The notes under the pieces: model-generated
Told to the model about the DNA's origin: nothing
Seen by the model: only the letters and a program-made list of their open reading frames with translations
The model's database searches: none
Origin: Pseudomonadota bacterium
Lineage (GTDB): Bacteria; Pseudomonadota; Gammaproteobacteria; Burkholderiales; SG8-39
Reading direction: 5' to 3'
Assembly (NCBI GenBank): GCA_003242425.1
Contig: QGUL01000135.1
Location: 1-5,607 of the forward strand
Length of the DNA stretch: 5,607 nt
Shown here: piece by piece, positions 1-5,607 of the stretch
Numbering within the stretch: position 1 is the stretch's first letter
How the letters are laid out: every line of letters begins with the position of its first letter
Made by a program: the position numbers and the translations under genes

Positions 1-3000
1 TCCGGAGCGCGCACCTCCTCGGCCGGCGCCTGGCTCCGGGCCCGTTCTATCATCATCCAAGCCCGCTCGACGTCCGGCGTCATGGGGTTCTCGAGACCGA
101 TGCGGTTCCCCGTCTTGATGTCGCGCCAGATCCTGCCCTGAGCGTCCTCGCCGCCCACCTCCACGATGGTCGTGTAATTGAGGTTGAGCCCGTTGCGCTG
201 GAGCAGATCGACCGCCTGGTCGAGCTGTTCCCGGTCCGGACGGTAGTGGCCGCTGAGGTTGTTGACGTGCAGCAGCCAGCCGTCCTGTACCACCATGTGC
301 CCCGCCATCGCCACAGGCTCGCCGCCCGTGAAGCTCGAGTGGTGGAACCGGCCGGGCTCGTTCTCCATGCTGGCGTAGATGCGGCCGTCGGCGTCGATCA
401 CGAAGATGGCACCGTCGTGCTTGGTGCCGGTGCTGAACGGCTCACCGGTCTGCTTGTAGAACAGCCTGCCGTCGACGATGACGAGCTCGCGCGCTTCACG
501 CTCCTCGGCCGTCAGGTACTTCACCTTGCCGTCCTTCGGATTGCCCGCCAGGTCGCGCTGCCAGTCCTTGTGCAGGCTGTTGCCGCGCGAGATACCGTGC
601 TCCTCGCCCTTGTAGTCGTTGCCGATGCCCTTGAGCTTCAGGCCGTTGGCCGGGTTGACGTAAACCGTGCGGCCGTCGTCGGCGGTGCCGACCACCCGCA
701 GCTTGCCGTCGCGCTGCATCGCCCGGATCACATCCGGCCGGATGGCGTCTTCGAACGTCCTGACGGAAGGATCGTTGATCGGCTTGCCGGCCGTCCAGTC
801 GTGCAGGCCGCCCGGGCCATACCCGACGACACGCGCCTCGCTCAGGTCCGCGCCGCTTTTCTGCAGCAGCTCGTAGCCTTGTTTGAGCTGATCGCCGTCG
901 GGCCAGTAATGGCCGCTCGGGTTGTTGATGTGCATCAGCTTGCCGTCGCGCACGACGATGTGGTCGGCCAGCGCCACCGGCTCGCCGCCGGTGAAGCTGG
1001 AATGATGGAAGCGGCCCTGCTCGTTTTCCGCGCTGGCATAGATGCGGCCGTGCGCGTCGATGACGAAGATCGCGCCGTCCGGCTTGTCGCCGGTGTCGAA
1101 CGGCAGCCCGGTCTGTTTGTTCACCAGCAGGCCGGTGGCGGGATCGACGGCAAGCTCGCGGGCCGCGCGGTCGGCATCGTTCAGATAGCGCACACCGCCC
1201 TTCCCCTGCCAGTCGGGGTGGGTCGTGTGCCCCTTCGAAATGCCGTGCTCCTCGCCCTTGTAGTCGTGCGAAATCCCGGTCAGCTTCAGACCGTTGTTCG
1301 GATTGAAGTAGATCTCGCGGCCGTTGACCGTGCCCTGGTATTGCAGTTCCTCGATGCCCAGCTTCTGCGCGACGGCGCGCAGCGCGTCAGGACGCATGAG
1401 TTCGACGATGTCGCGTGCCGTCCCGGTCAGGTCGGTGCCGGTGGTCAGATCACGAACGTAGTCCGGGCCTCGTTCGACCACACGGGCCGAGGACAGATCG
1501 GCGCCCGCACGACCCAGCAGATCTACACCCTGCCTGAGCTGCTCGCCGTCGGGACGATAGTGGCCGCTCTGGTTGTTGAGATGGAGGATCTTGCCGTCGC
1601 GCACGACGATGTGGCCTGCCAGCGCCACCGGCTCGCCGCCGGTGAAGCTGGAATGATGGAAGCGGCCCATCTCGTTTTCGGCGCTCGCATAGATGCGGCC
1701 GCTCGCGTCGATGACGAAGATCGCGCCGTCCGGTTTGTCGCCGGTATCGAAAGGCAGGCCGGTGACTTTGTTGACCAGCCTGCCGCTTTCCGGATCGACC
1801 ACCAGCTCGCGCGCCCGGCGTTCGGGCTCGCTGAGATAGCGGATTTCGCCCGCGTCCTTCCATTCCGCGTATTTGCGATGGGCTTCTGAATTGCCGGTGT
1901 TCTCGCCGACGAATTCCGACCCGATGCTGATGAGTTTCAGCTTGTTAGCCGGATTCACATAGACGGTCCGTGAACCGTCTTCGGCCGTGCCGATCGGCTG
2001 CAGCGACGCCAGCACGGCGGCACGGTCACCGGTGGACACGCCGTGGTTCGCTGGCGGCACTTCCGGACCCGCGGCGTCGCGTGCCTCGGGCGCACGCGGT
2101 CTATCGTCGCTCGTCGGCGCCTGCCTGCGCGTGACATCCGGAGCGACGCTCGCGACGACCTGACGTTCGCCGGTGCCGTCGCCAAGCGGCCGTGCAGCGG
2201 GCTCGCGCCGGGACACGTTGTCGGCCGGCGCGCCGGCATCGCGCGGCCGGGACGCGTCGGGCTCGCCGCCGGAACGCGTAGGCGGCTGCGGCGCATCGTT
2301 CGTCGCGACACGCGTGAACGCCGCGTCGTTGCGACCCGCGGCGCCGGTTTCGGGCCGCGCGCCTTCCGCATTGGGCTTGCGCACCTGGGCGGCACTCGAC
2401 ATCGGCGAGTTGTAGCTGCTCGGCGGCTGCCCTAAGCCGTCGTGATCCGGACGCAGGTTCGGCGTCGCGTCGGCGACCGGCTTGCGCTCCGACGCGCCAG
2501 GCGCGAACGCGACATTGGTGTCCGGACGAAGACTCGTAGCAACCGGATCGGTGCCGCCCGGTTTGCGCAGTTGCGCCGTGCCCGACGCCAGCGAGTTGTA
2601 GTGCGCAGGCGGCGCGCCAGACGCATCGGCATCCGGACGCGTCGTGCCCGGGGCCATATCGGCGCCCGGCTGACGGACCGGCGCGCTCGGCGCGGTCGCG
2701 ACGCTGGTGTCCGGACGCGGCGGCACAGCGCCCGTATCGGTACCGCCCGGCTTGCGCACTTGCGTCGTACCCGACACCAGCGAGTTGTAATGCGCGGGCG
2801 GCGTGGCGGACGCATCGGCATCCGGACGCGCACCGGGGGCCGCATCGGCGGCGGGCTGACGCGCGACGACAGTCGTGTCGGGACGCGCCGCCGTATCGGT
2901 AACGGGCTTACGCTCGGGAGCGGTGACCGGAGGCATCGCCCCATAGCCGGACGCCGGCTTCGTCGCGCCCGTGACGTTGTCGGTATCGGGACGCGGGCGC

Positions 3001-5570
3001 TTCGGCGCGTCCGTATCCGGCTTGCGCGCCGTAAGGGTCGGGCCGTCCTGTTGCGGACGAGCGCCGCCCGGGTCGGCGGCAGCGCTCGCACGATGCGAGC
3101 CGATCGACACCCCACCCGTGTCGGCACTGGTGCGGTGCGAGCCGATCGACACGCCGCCCTGGTCGGCATCGCGCGCGCCCGACTTGTTGGAAGGTTGGGC
3201 CGACTGCCAGGTGCTGGAATCGTTCGCCGGCTTGGCGGACCCGCTCGCTTTGAACAGCTTGCCGCTCACCTGGCCGGCCTTGCCCTCGTCCGAACCGAGC
3301 GCGCTCGCCACCGTGCCGCGCAGCTCGAAGTCGACGCTCGACTCCTTGTGATGCGTCTCGACGTTGCTGACAGTCGTCGTGCCGCGCACCGTGACGTTCT
3401 GCGTCTCCTCGGTCGCGCCCTTGAGGGTGGCGTTGCCCCCCACGACCAGCCCGCTCACGCCGCCCTGCCCGCCGGAGATGCCGCTTTGCTGACCGATCGT
3501 CACGCTGTCCGTCTTGTTGGAGCTGGCGTCGATGAAAACGCCGGTGGTGGCCAGTTGGTTGGCGCGGTCGACGCCGCGATCCTGGTAGTAGTCGATCTTC
3601 TCGCCGGTCGACATGCCCTTGGTGCTGCCGCCCTTGTCGGTATTGACGGTGCCCAGACCGGCATAGATCGAAACGTTGGTGTTTTCCTCCAGCTTGCGGT
3701 CGGTGCGCGTTTCGACGACGAGATTGCCCTTGATCTCGCCGCTCACGCCGCCCCCGGCGTCGATGTTGGCGCCCGCCAAGGTGGCATCGCCGCCGACGTT
3801 CAGCGTCGTGCCGCCGGTGGTGCGGATGAACGCGTTCTGGTTGGTGAGGTTGTCCTTGTTGTCCACGCCGACGTCGAGATCGACGCTGCCGCCGAAGGAC
3901 TTGCTGCCTTTGCCGTCGTTACCGTCCTGGTCGATGCCCAGATCGATTTCGGTCCTGCCCTTGACCAGATGGCTGTCGCGTTTTTCCGTGCTCTGGGCGG
4001 ACTCCATCGTGAAGTTGCCCTTCACGTCGATCTCGGCCGTGGACGCCACGACCTGCGTACCTTCCAGACGCGTGTCGCCGCCGGACTGGATGGTGAACTT
4101 CCCGCCGGCCGTTACGCCGCCGCCCTGACGGTTGTCGGCCTGGTACTCCTCGCGCCCCTGTTCGAAGCTCACGCCGACATTGAGCGCGCCGTCCTTGAGC
4201 ATGTTCATGCTCTTGCCCACCGACGCGCCCAGATCCGCGCCGCCGCCGTCCGAGGACGAGGTGCGCGTGACCGAGCTCGAAAGCGCCTGGAAGTCGATAT
4301 TGCCGCCTGCGATGAGCGAGGTGTCGCCCTTGGACGTGATGTTGGTGCCCTGGAAGAGCATGTCGTCGCCCGACTTGAGCACGACATTGCCGCCCGCGTT
4401 GATACTGCCTGCCACGCCGGTACGCGAGGTTTCTTCCATCTCCGTCGTGCGGGCCGAGGCGCCGACATTGGCGGACGCGCAAGTCAGATCCGCGCACGCG
4501 CTGGCGGACACGTTGGCGCTGCCTTCCTGCGACGCCGACCGCGTGGTGAGGAAGTCGTTGGCCTGCTTGAACTGCAGATTGCCGCCGGCATCGACGACCA
4601 CATCCTTCCCGGCATCGATCTTCGTGCCCTCGAAGACGGCGTCCTCGCGGGTGCGGACGATGACGTTACCTCCGGCGTTCATGCTGCCGACGACCGCGGT
4701 CGAGGAACGCTGCCAGTCGTCCTGATTGCTGCCATGCGCGCTGGCGGCCGCCGTGACTTCGGTCGCGGCGTTCACGCCCACCGTGAGCATGCCGCCGCCG
4801 CTGGTGCTGCTGGAGGAAGTCTCCAGATGGTTGTAGGCGGCCTTGGCCTCGTAGCTGCCGACGTCGAGTCTGATGTCCTGGCCGGCGGTGTACTTGGTGC
4901 CTTCGTCGGTCAGCTTGCCGCTCACCTGGTAGTTGATGTTGCCGCCGGCCTTCATCTCGGTGACGACCGCGTCGTCGCGGTTTTCCGTCGCGCTGCTGGT
5001 GCCGGCGTTGACGGTGATCCGGACCTGGCTCTCCGGAGAGGCGATGTTGATCTGACTGCCCTGCCCGGTCGCGATATCGGCGATGGACTGGCCGATACCG
5101 CCCGTGGTCACGCCGGACATCAGACCGACCTCATAGTTGTCGGCGCTCTGCATGGAGCTCGTCTGGTTGCGCGCGGCCCTGTTCTCGACCTCCGCGGCGG
5201 CGATGTTGATGTCCTTCGCCGCGTCGTAGCGCGTGCCTTCGTTGGTCAGCTTGTTGCCGGCGATGATCGTGATGTCGCCGTCCGACTTGAGCGAGCTGGT
5301 GCCGGCGATACGGGCCGATCCAGTAGAATCCGAAGAGCCACCCTCGATCTTGAAGCCGGTGAAGGCCCCCTCGGGACTGGCCTCCGCGGCCACGCCGATG
5401 CGAATCCCCTCGGAGCTGCTGGTGGTGTTGGAAGTGTGATAGGCCGCCGTGATGTCCACGTCCTTGGCGGCCTCGATCCAGATGCCTTCCTCGCCGGCCG
5501 TGATGTTCGACCCCTGGATGGCGACGCTGCCCTTGCCGCTGAGGATCTGGACGCCCTTGCCCTCCACCAT
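1..5570 (-). CDS. FHA/CdiA-like haemagglutinin-repeat exoprotein, C-terminal part, with three tandem IQM-like domains (open at left edge)
   Basis: One minus-strand frame is open from 5582 to base 3 (about 1,860 codons) and leaves the window without a stop. The first Met codon after the TAA at 5583-5585 is at 5568-5570, giving at least 1,856 residues. That Met has no convincing ribosome binding site and lies inside a repeat (GSMVEGKG), so it is probably not a natural start. Residue numbers here count from it. Order: haemagglutinin-type beta-helix repeats (1 to about 775), Pro/Arg/Asp-rich repetitive linker (about 775-1175), then three copies of a domain of about 218 residues (1176-1392, 1393-1610, 1611-1830) and a short tail. 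Known for the family: such proteins are exported by a Sec signal plus an N-terminal TPS domain through a TpsB/CdiB outer-membrane partner, and the C-terminal region carries toxin or prodomain activity. The signal and TPS domain would lie beyond the right edge. The linker has no VENN motif. The exoprotein class is secure; the function of the C-terminal domains is unknown. Confidence 0.88.
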   Translation of the reverse strand, partial: MVEGKGVQILSGKGSVAIQGSNITAGEEGIWIEAAKDVDITAAYHTSNTTSSSEGIRIGVAAEASPEGAFTGFKIEGGSSDSTGSARIAGTSSLKSDGDITIIAGNKLTNEGTRYDAAKDINIAAAEVENRAARNQTSSMQSADNYEVGLMSGVTTGGIGQSIADIATGQGSQINIASPESQVRITVNAGTSSATENRDDAVVTEMKAGGNINYQVSGKLTDEGTKYTAGQDIRLDVGSYEAKAAYNHLETSSSSTSGGGMLTVGVNAATEVTAAASAHGSNQDDWQRSSTAVVGSMNAGGNVIVRTREDAVFEGTKIDAGKDVVVDAGGNLQFKQANDFLTTRSASQEGSANVSASACADLTCASANVGASARTTEMEETSRTGVAGSINAGGNVVLKSGDDMLFQGTNITSKGDTSLIAGGNIDFQALSSSVTRTSSSDGGGADLGASVGKSMNMLKDGALNVGVSFEQGREEYQADNRQGGGVTAGGKFTIQSGGDTRLEGTQVVASTAEIDVKGNFTMESAQSTEKRDSHLVKGRTEIDLGIDQDGNDGKGSKSFGGSVDLDVGVDNKDNLTNQNAFIRTTGGTTLNVGGDATLAGANIDAGGGVSGEIKGNLVVETRTDRKLEENTNVSIYAGLGTVNTDKGGSTKGMSTGEKIDYYQDRGVDRANQLATTGVFIDASSNKTDSVTIGQQSGISGGQGGVSGLVVGGNATLKGATEETQNVTVRGTTTVSNVETHHKESSVDFELRGTVASALGSDEGKAGQVSGKLFKASGSAKPANDSSTWQSAQPSNKSGARDADQGGVSIGSHRTSADTGGVSIGSHRASAAADPGGARPQQDGPTLTARKPDTDAPKRPRPDTDNVTGATKPASGYGAMPPVTAPERKPVTDTAARPDTTVVARQPAADAAPGARPDADASATPPAHYNSLVSGTTQVRKPGGTDTGAVPPRPDTSVATAPSAPVRQPGADMAPGTTRPDADASGAPPAHYNSLASGTAQLRKPGGTDPVATSLRPDTNVAFAPGASERKPVADATPNLRPDHDGLGQPPSSYNSPMSSAAQVRKPNAEGARPETGAAGRNDAAFTRVATNDAPQPPTRSGGEPDASRPRDAGAPADNVSRREPAARPLGDGTGERQVVASVAPDVTRRQAPTSDDRPRAPEARDAAGPEVPPANHGVSTGDRAAVLASLQPIGTAEDGSRTVYVNPANKLKLISIGSEFVGENTGNSEAHRKYAEWKDAGEIRYLSEPERRARELVVDPESGRLVNKVTGLPFDTGDKPDGAIFVIDASGRIYASAENEMGRFHHSSFTGGEPVALAGHIVVRDGKILHLNNQSGHYRPDGEQLRQGVDLLGRAGADLSSARVVERGPDYVRDLTTGTDLTGTARDIVELMRPDALRAVAQKLGIEELQYQGTVNGREIYFNPNNGLKLTGISHDYKGEEHGISKGHTTHPDWQGKGGVRYLNDADRAARELAVDPATGLLVNKQTGLPFDTGDKPDGAIFVIDAHGRIYASAENEQGRFHHSSFTGGEPVALADHIVVRDGKLMHINNPSGHYWPDGDQLKQGYELLQKSGADLSEARVVGYGPGGLHDWTAGKPINDPSVRTFEDAIRPDVIRAMQRDGKLRVVGTADDGRTVYVNPANGLKLKGIGNDYKGEEHGISRGNSLHKDWQRDLAGNPKDGKVKYLTAEEREARELVIVDGRLFYKQTGEPFSTGTKHDGAIFVIDADGRIYASMENEPGRFHHSSFTGGEPVAMAGHMVVQDGWLLHVNNLSGHYRPDREQLDQAVDLLQRNGLNLNYTTIVEVGGEDAQGRIWRDIKTGNRIGLENPMTPDVERAWMMIERARSQAPAEEVRAP
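3..80 (-). other. Tail after copy 3, or start of a further copy
   Basis: TPDVERAW (codons ending at 80) matches the RPDALRAV and RPDVIRAM that begin copies 2 and 3. The sequence then goes on as a helical, charged stretch (MMIERARSQAPAEEVRAP) and does not match the next segment of those copies. It is either a shared linker helix that closes each domain, or the start of a diverged fourth copy cut by the window edge. Confidence 0.45.
81..740 (-). repeat. C-terminal domain, copy 3 of 3 (IQM-like core)
   Basis: 220 residues (1611-1830), starting at RPDVIRAM (codons ending at 740). Order: TVYVNPANGLKL, DYKGEEHGISRG, a longer loop than the others (DLAGNPKDGKVKYL, about seven extra residues), EEREARELVIVDGRLFYKQTG, IFVIDADGRIYASMENE, HHSSFTGGEPVAMAGH and SGHYRPDREQL. 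It is the most diverged of the three in DNA, yet the closest to the plant IQM pattern as I recall it (YLxxxERExxEVIVEDGRL-YKQSG). That suggests it keeps the ancestral form or evolves under the strongest constraint. I see no IQ calmodulin-binding motif in this or the other copies. Confidence 0.8.
741..1394 (-). repeat. C-terminal domain, copy 2 of 3 (IQM-like core)
   Basis: 218 residues (1393-1610), starting at RPDALRAV (codons ending at 1394). It has the lead EIYFNPNNGLKL, YKGEEHGISKG, then YLNDADRAARELAV, IFVIDAHGRIYAS, HHSSFTGGEPVALADH and SGHYWP. Two positions conserved in both other copies differ here: Gly to Asp in ALADH (codon 963-965) and Arg to Trp in SGHYWP (codon 903-905). This copy may therefore have diverged in function or be partly degenerate. 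Anchor codons are 651 bp from the matching ones in copy 1, and 648-663 bp from those in copy 3. Confidence 0.8.
967..1017 (-). repeat. 51-bp exact direct repeat, copy B (in domain copy 2)
   Basis: Partner of 1618-1668, with the same coding phase. The corresponding part of domain copy 3 (about 304-354) encodes nearly the same peptide with many synonymous differences, so the identity between copies 1 and 2 exceeds what protein constraint alone would require. Confidence 0.88.
1395..2045 (-). repeat. C-terminal domain, copy 1 of 3 (IQM-like core)
   Basis: About 217 residues (1176-1392). Order: a short lead (TVYVNPANKLKL near 1935-1967), a diverged segment (FVGENTGNSEAH) where the other two copies read YKGEEHGIS, then YLSEPERRARELVV, GLPFDTGDKPDGAIFVIDA, GRIYASAENE, HHSSFTGGEPVALAGH (HH at 1653-1658, residues 1305-1306), and SGHYRP (Ser codon at 1566-1568, residue 1335), followed by a helix-like tail DLLGRAGADLSSARVV. 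From memory, the order YL-x-ER, then IFV, HSSF-x-GG, AG and SGHYRP matches the conserved core of plant IQM proteins. No catalytic residues are established for this family that I can name. The core agrees almost fully with copy 2; the lead segment is the most diverged of the three. Confidence 0.8.
1618..1668 (-). repeat. 51-bp exact direct repeat, copy A (in domain copy 1)
   Basis: Identical base for base to 967-1017, at an offset of 651 bp. It covers the codons for GRFHHSSFTGGEPVAL and is bounded by mismatches on both sides. The next segments also match with few changes. Confidence 0.88.
2340..2828 (-). repeat. RPD/PPAHYNSL tandem repeats of 62-63 codons
   Basis: Units start at RPD codons ending at 2828, 2639 and 2453, so the spacings are 189 and 186 bp (63 and 62 codons, both in frame). 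Each unit reads roughly RPDxDxSxxPPxxYNS, then Q[VL]RKPGGTD, RPDTxVAxAP and RKPxAD. The first two units agree closely, including a 22-bp identical stretch at 2809-2830 and 2620-2641. The third is shorter and more diverged (PPSSYNSPMS, RKPNAEG). Before the first unit, about 2840-2980, a weaker copy can be made out (GYGAMPP, ERKPVTD, RPDTTVV). I do not recognise the repeat as a named family. It probably acts as an extended spacer. Confidence 0.8.
3075..3158 (-). repeat. Tandem duplication of 14 codons (GGVSIGSHR unit)
   Basis: Two adjacent units of 42 bp (3117-3158 and 3075-3116) encode GGVSIGSHRTSADT and GGVSIGSHRASAAA. At DNA level a 17-bp stretch is identical at 3136-3152 and 3094-3110. The period keeps the frame. 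It lies near the start of the low-complexity linker. Confidence 0.85.
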
Positions 5571-5582
5571 GCTGCCGAGCTC
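3250..5582 (-). repeat. Haemagglutinin-type beta-helix repeat region of the exoprotein
   Basis: This region codes for about 775 residues rich in Gly, Ala, Ser, Thr, Asn and Val, with a recurring pattern of roughly [FL]-x-G-T-x-I-x-A-G-x-D followed by hydrophobic alternation and AGGN. Copies are seen near 5500 (GSNITAGEE), 5228 (EGTRYDAAKD), 4890 (EGTKYTAGQD), 4618 (EGTKIDAGKD), 4339 (QGTNITSKGD), 4054 (EGTQVVAST) and 3767 (AGANIDAGG), about 90-112 codons apart. Ser/Thr-rich segments and GS[MI]NAGGN strands lie between them. This is the pattern of the haemagglutinin repeats of FHA and CdiA proteins, which stack as a right-handed beta-helical shaft extending from the cell surface. The last two copies are weaker, and the region ends with a Lys/Gly/Ser-rich stretch (AGQVSGKLFKASGS) leading into the linker. 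Confidence 0.88.
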
Positions 5583-5607
5583 TTAGTTTCGGTTGTTCGA
5601 CTTGTTC
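5583..5607 (-). pseudogene. 3' end of the upstream exoprotein frame, closed by an in-frame TAA
   Basis: Seven codons (NKSNNRN) are followed by TAA at 5583-5585, in the same frame as the long downstream ORF. Six of the seven end in G or C, as the downstream gene does. The other two minus frames here have mostly A or T at third positions. The peptide continues naturally into ELGSMVEGKG, a haemagglutinin-repeat strand. I infer that this is the upstream part of the same gene, interrupted by a nonsense change (for example a Tyr TAC to TAA) rather than the natural end of a separate gene. With only 25 bases visible, a one-base deletion near 5581-5583 is possible: the alternative frame reads TSRTTETK just before it. 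A sequencing error is also possible. Confidence 0.55.

Larger units (their letters stand above)
2046..3249 (-). other. Pro/Arg/Asp-rich low-complexity linker between beta-helix and C-terminal domains
   Basis: About 400 residues dominated by Pro, Ala, Arg, Asp, Gly, Thr and Ser, with few aromatic residues and no regular hydrophobic pattern, so disorder is likely. It holds two repeat systems, listed separately: GGVSIGSHR twice, and RPD/PPAHYNSL units about three times. The part nearest the C-terminal domains (2046 to about 2340) is non-repetitive and charged (SRREPAARP, TSDDRPRAPEARD). Its place resembles that of the proline-rich region of Bordetella FhaB, between shaft and C-terminal domain. 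That is a comparison of layout only; I do not claim homology. No VENN-type pretoxin motif is visible. Confidence 0.75.

Noticed and set aside
246..1889. A 547-codon plus-strand ORF with internally repeating sequence
   Set aside because: It is antisense to the three C-terminal domain copies. Its repeats (such as RHRLAAxEAxxxEAA) are the reverse reading of the HHSSFTGG region. Its product is a low-complexity Ala/Val/Arg/Asp protein with no family pattern, and the minus frame explains the conservation.
1450..2395. Minus-strand ORFs at 1450-1863 and 1955-2395
   Set aside because: They are out-of-frame shadows of the long gene, Arg-rich and without a recognisable family, overlapping the well-supported frame.
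3075..3158. CRISPR-like or regulatory direct repeat
   Set aside because: There are only two units, adjacent and in coding phase, inside an open frame. A protein-level duplication explains them.
2432..3169. A 245-codon minus-strand ORF, very rich in Arg, Pro and Ser
   Set aside because: It is an alternate frame of the RPD-repeat linker. Its Arg-rich composition and repeats follow from the GC-rich repeated DNA, and the frame that is open across the whole window accounts for the region.
3676..4725. Plus-strand ORFs at 3676-4128 and 4132-4725, Ser/Pro/Leu-rich
   Set aside because: They are antisense to the haemagglutinin repeats, lack ribosome binding sites that I can see, and show no domain pattern.
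5571..5600. A one-base deletion near 5581-5583 as the cause of the broken frame (alternative upstream peptide TSRTTETK)
   Set aside because: The peptide would suit an FHA repeat, but its codons mostly end in A or T, unlike the rest of the gene, while the in-frame reading has GC-rich third positions. It is kept only as a lesser alternative to a nonsense change.

Overview
The window is visibly GC-rich, and all supportable coding lies on the minus strand. It is almost wholly one reading frame that runs without a stop from 5582 down to the left edge, where it is still open. No promoter, terminator, RNA gene, CRISPR array or insertion sequence was found, and no stretch over 300 bases lacks the gene. 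The protein is the C-terminal part of a very large filamentous-haemagglutinin (FHA/CdiA-like, two-partner secretion) exoprotein. GC-rich third codon positions and this protein class suggest a proteobacterium, perhaps of the Burkholderia/Ralstonia/Pandoraea group, but the species cannot be fixed from the sequence.

Reading in the direction of translation (high to low coordinates): (1) 5607-5583 holds the last codons of the upstream frame and an in-frame TAA. (2) 5582 to about 3250 encodes a beta-helix built of haemagglutinin-type repeats of about 90-110 residues, rich in Gly, Ala, Ser, Thr and Asn. (3) About 3249-2046 encodes a long Pro/Arg/Asp-rich, probably disordered linker. It contains a 14-residue tandem duplication and a 62-63-residue tandem repeat. 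(4) 2045 to the left edge encodes three tandem copies of a domain of about 218 residues with the motifs IFVIDA-GRIYAS, HHSSFTGGEPVA and SGHYRP.

The most notable point is the tripled C-terminal domain. Its signature closely resembles, from memory, the conserved core of plant IQM proteins (IQ-motif calmodulin-binding proteins), but I see no IQ motif here. Placed after an FHA shaft and a proline-rich linker, where such exoproteins carry effector or prodomain modules, it is a candidate undescribed surface or secreted effector. The second point is the TAA at 5583-5585. The codons before it look like genuine codons of the same frame, so the gene appears cut by a nonsense change (or a sequencing error), separating this part from its export signal.
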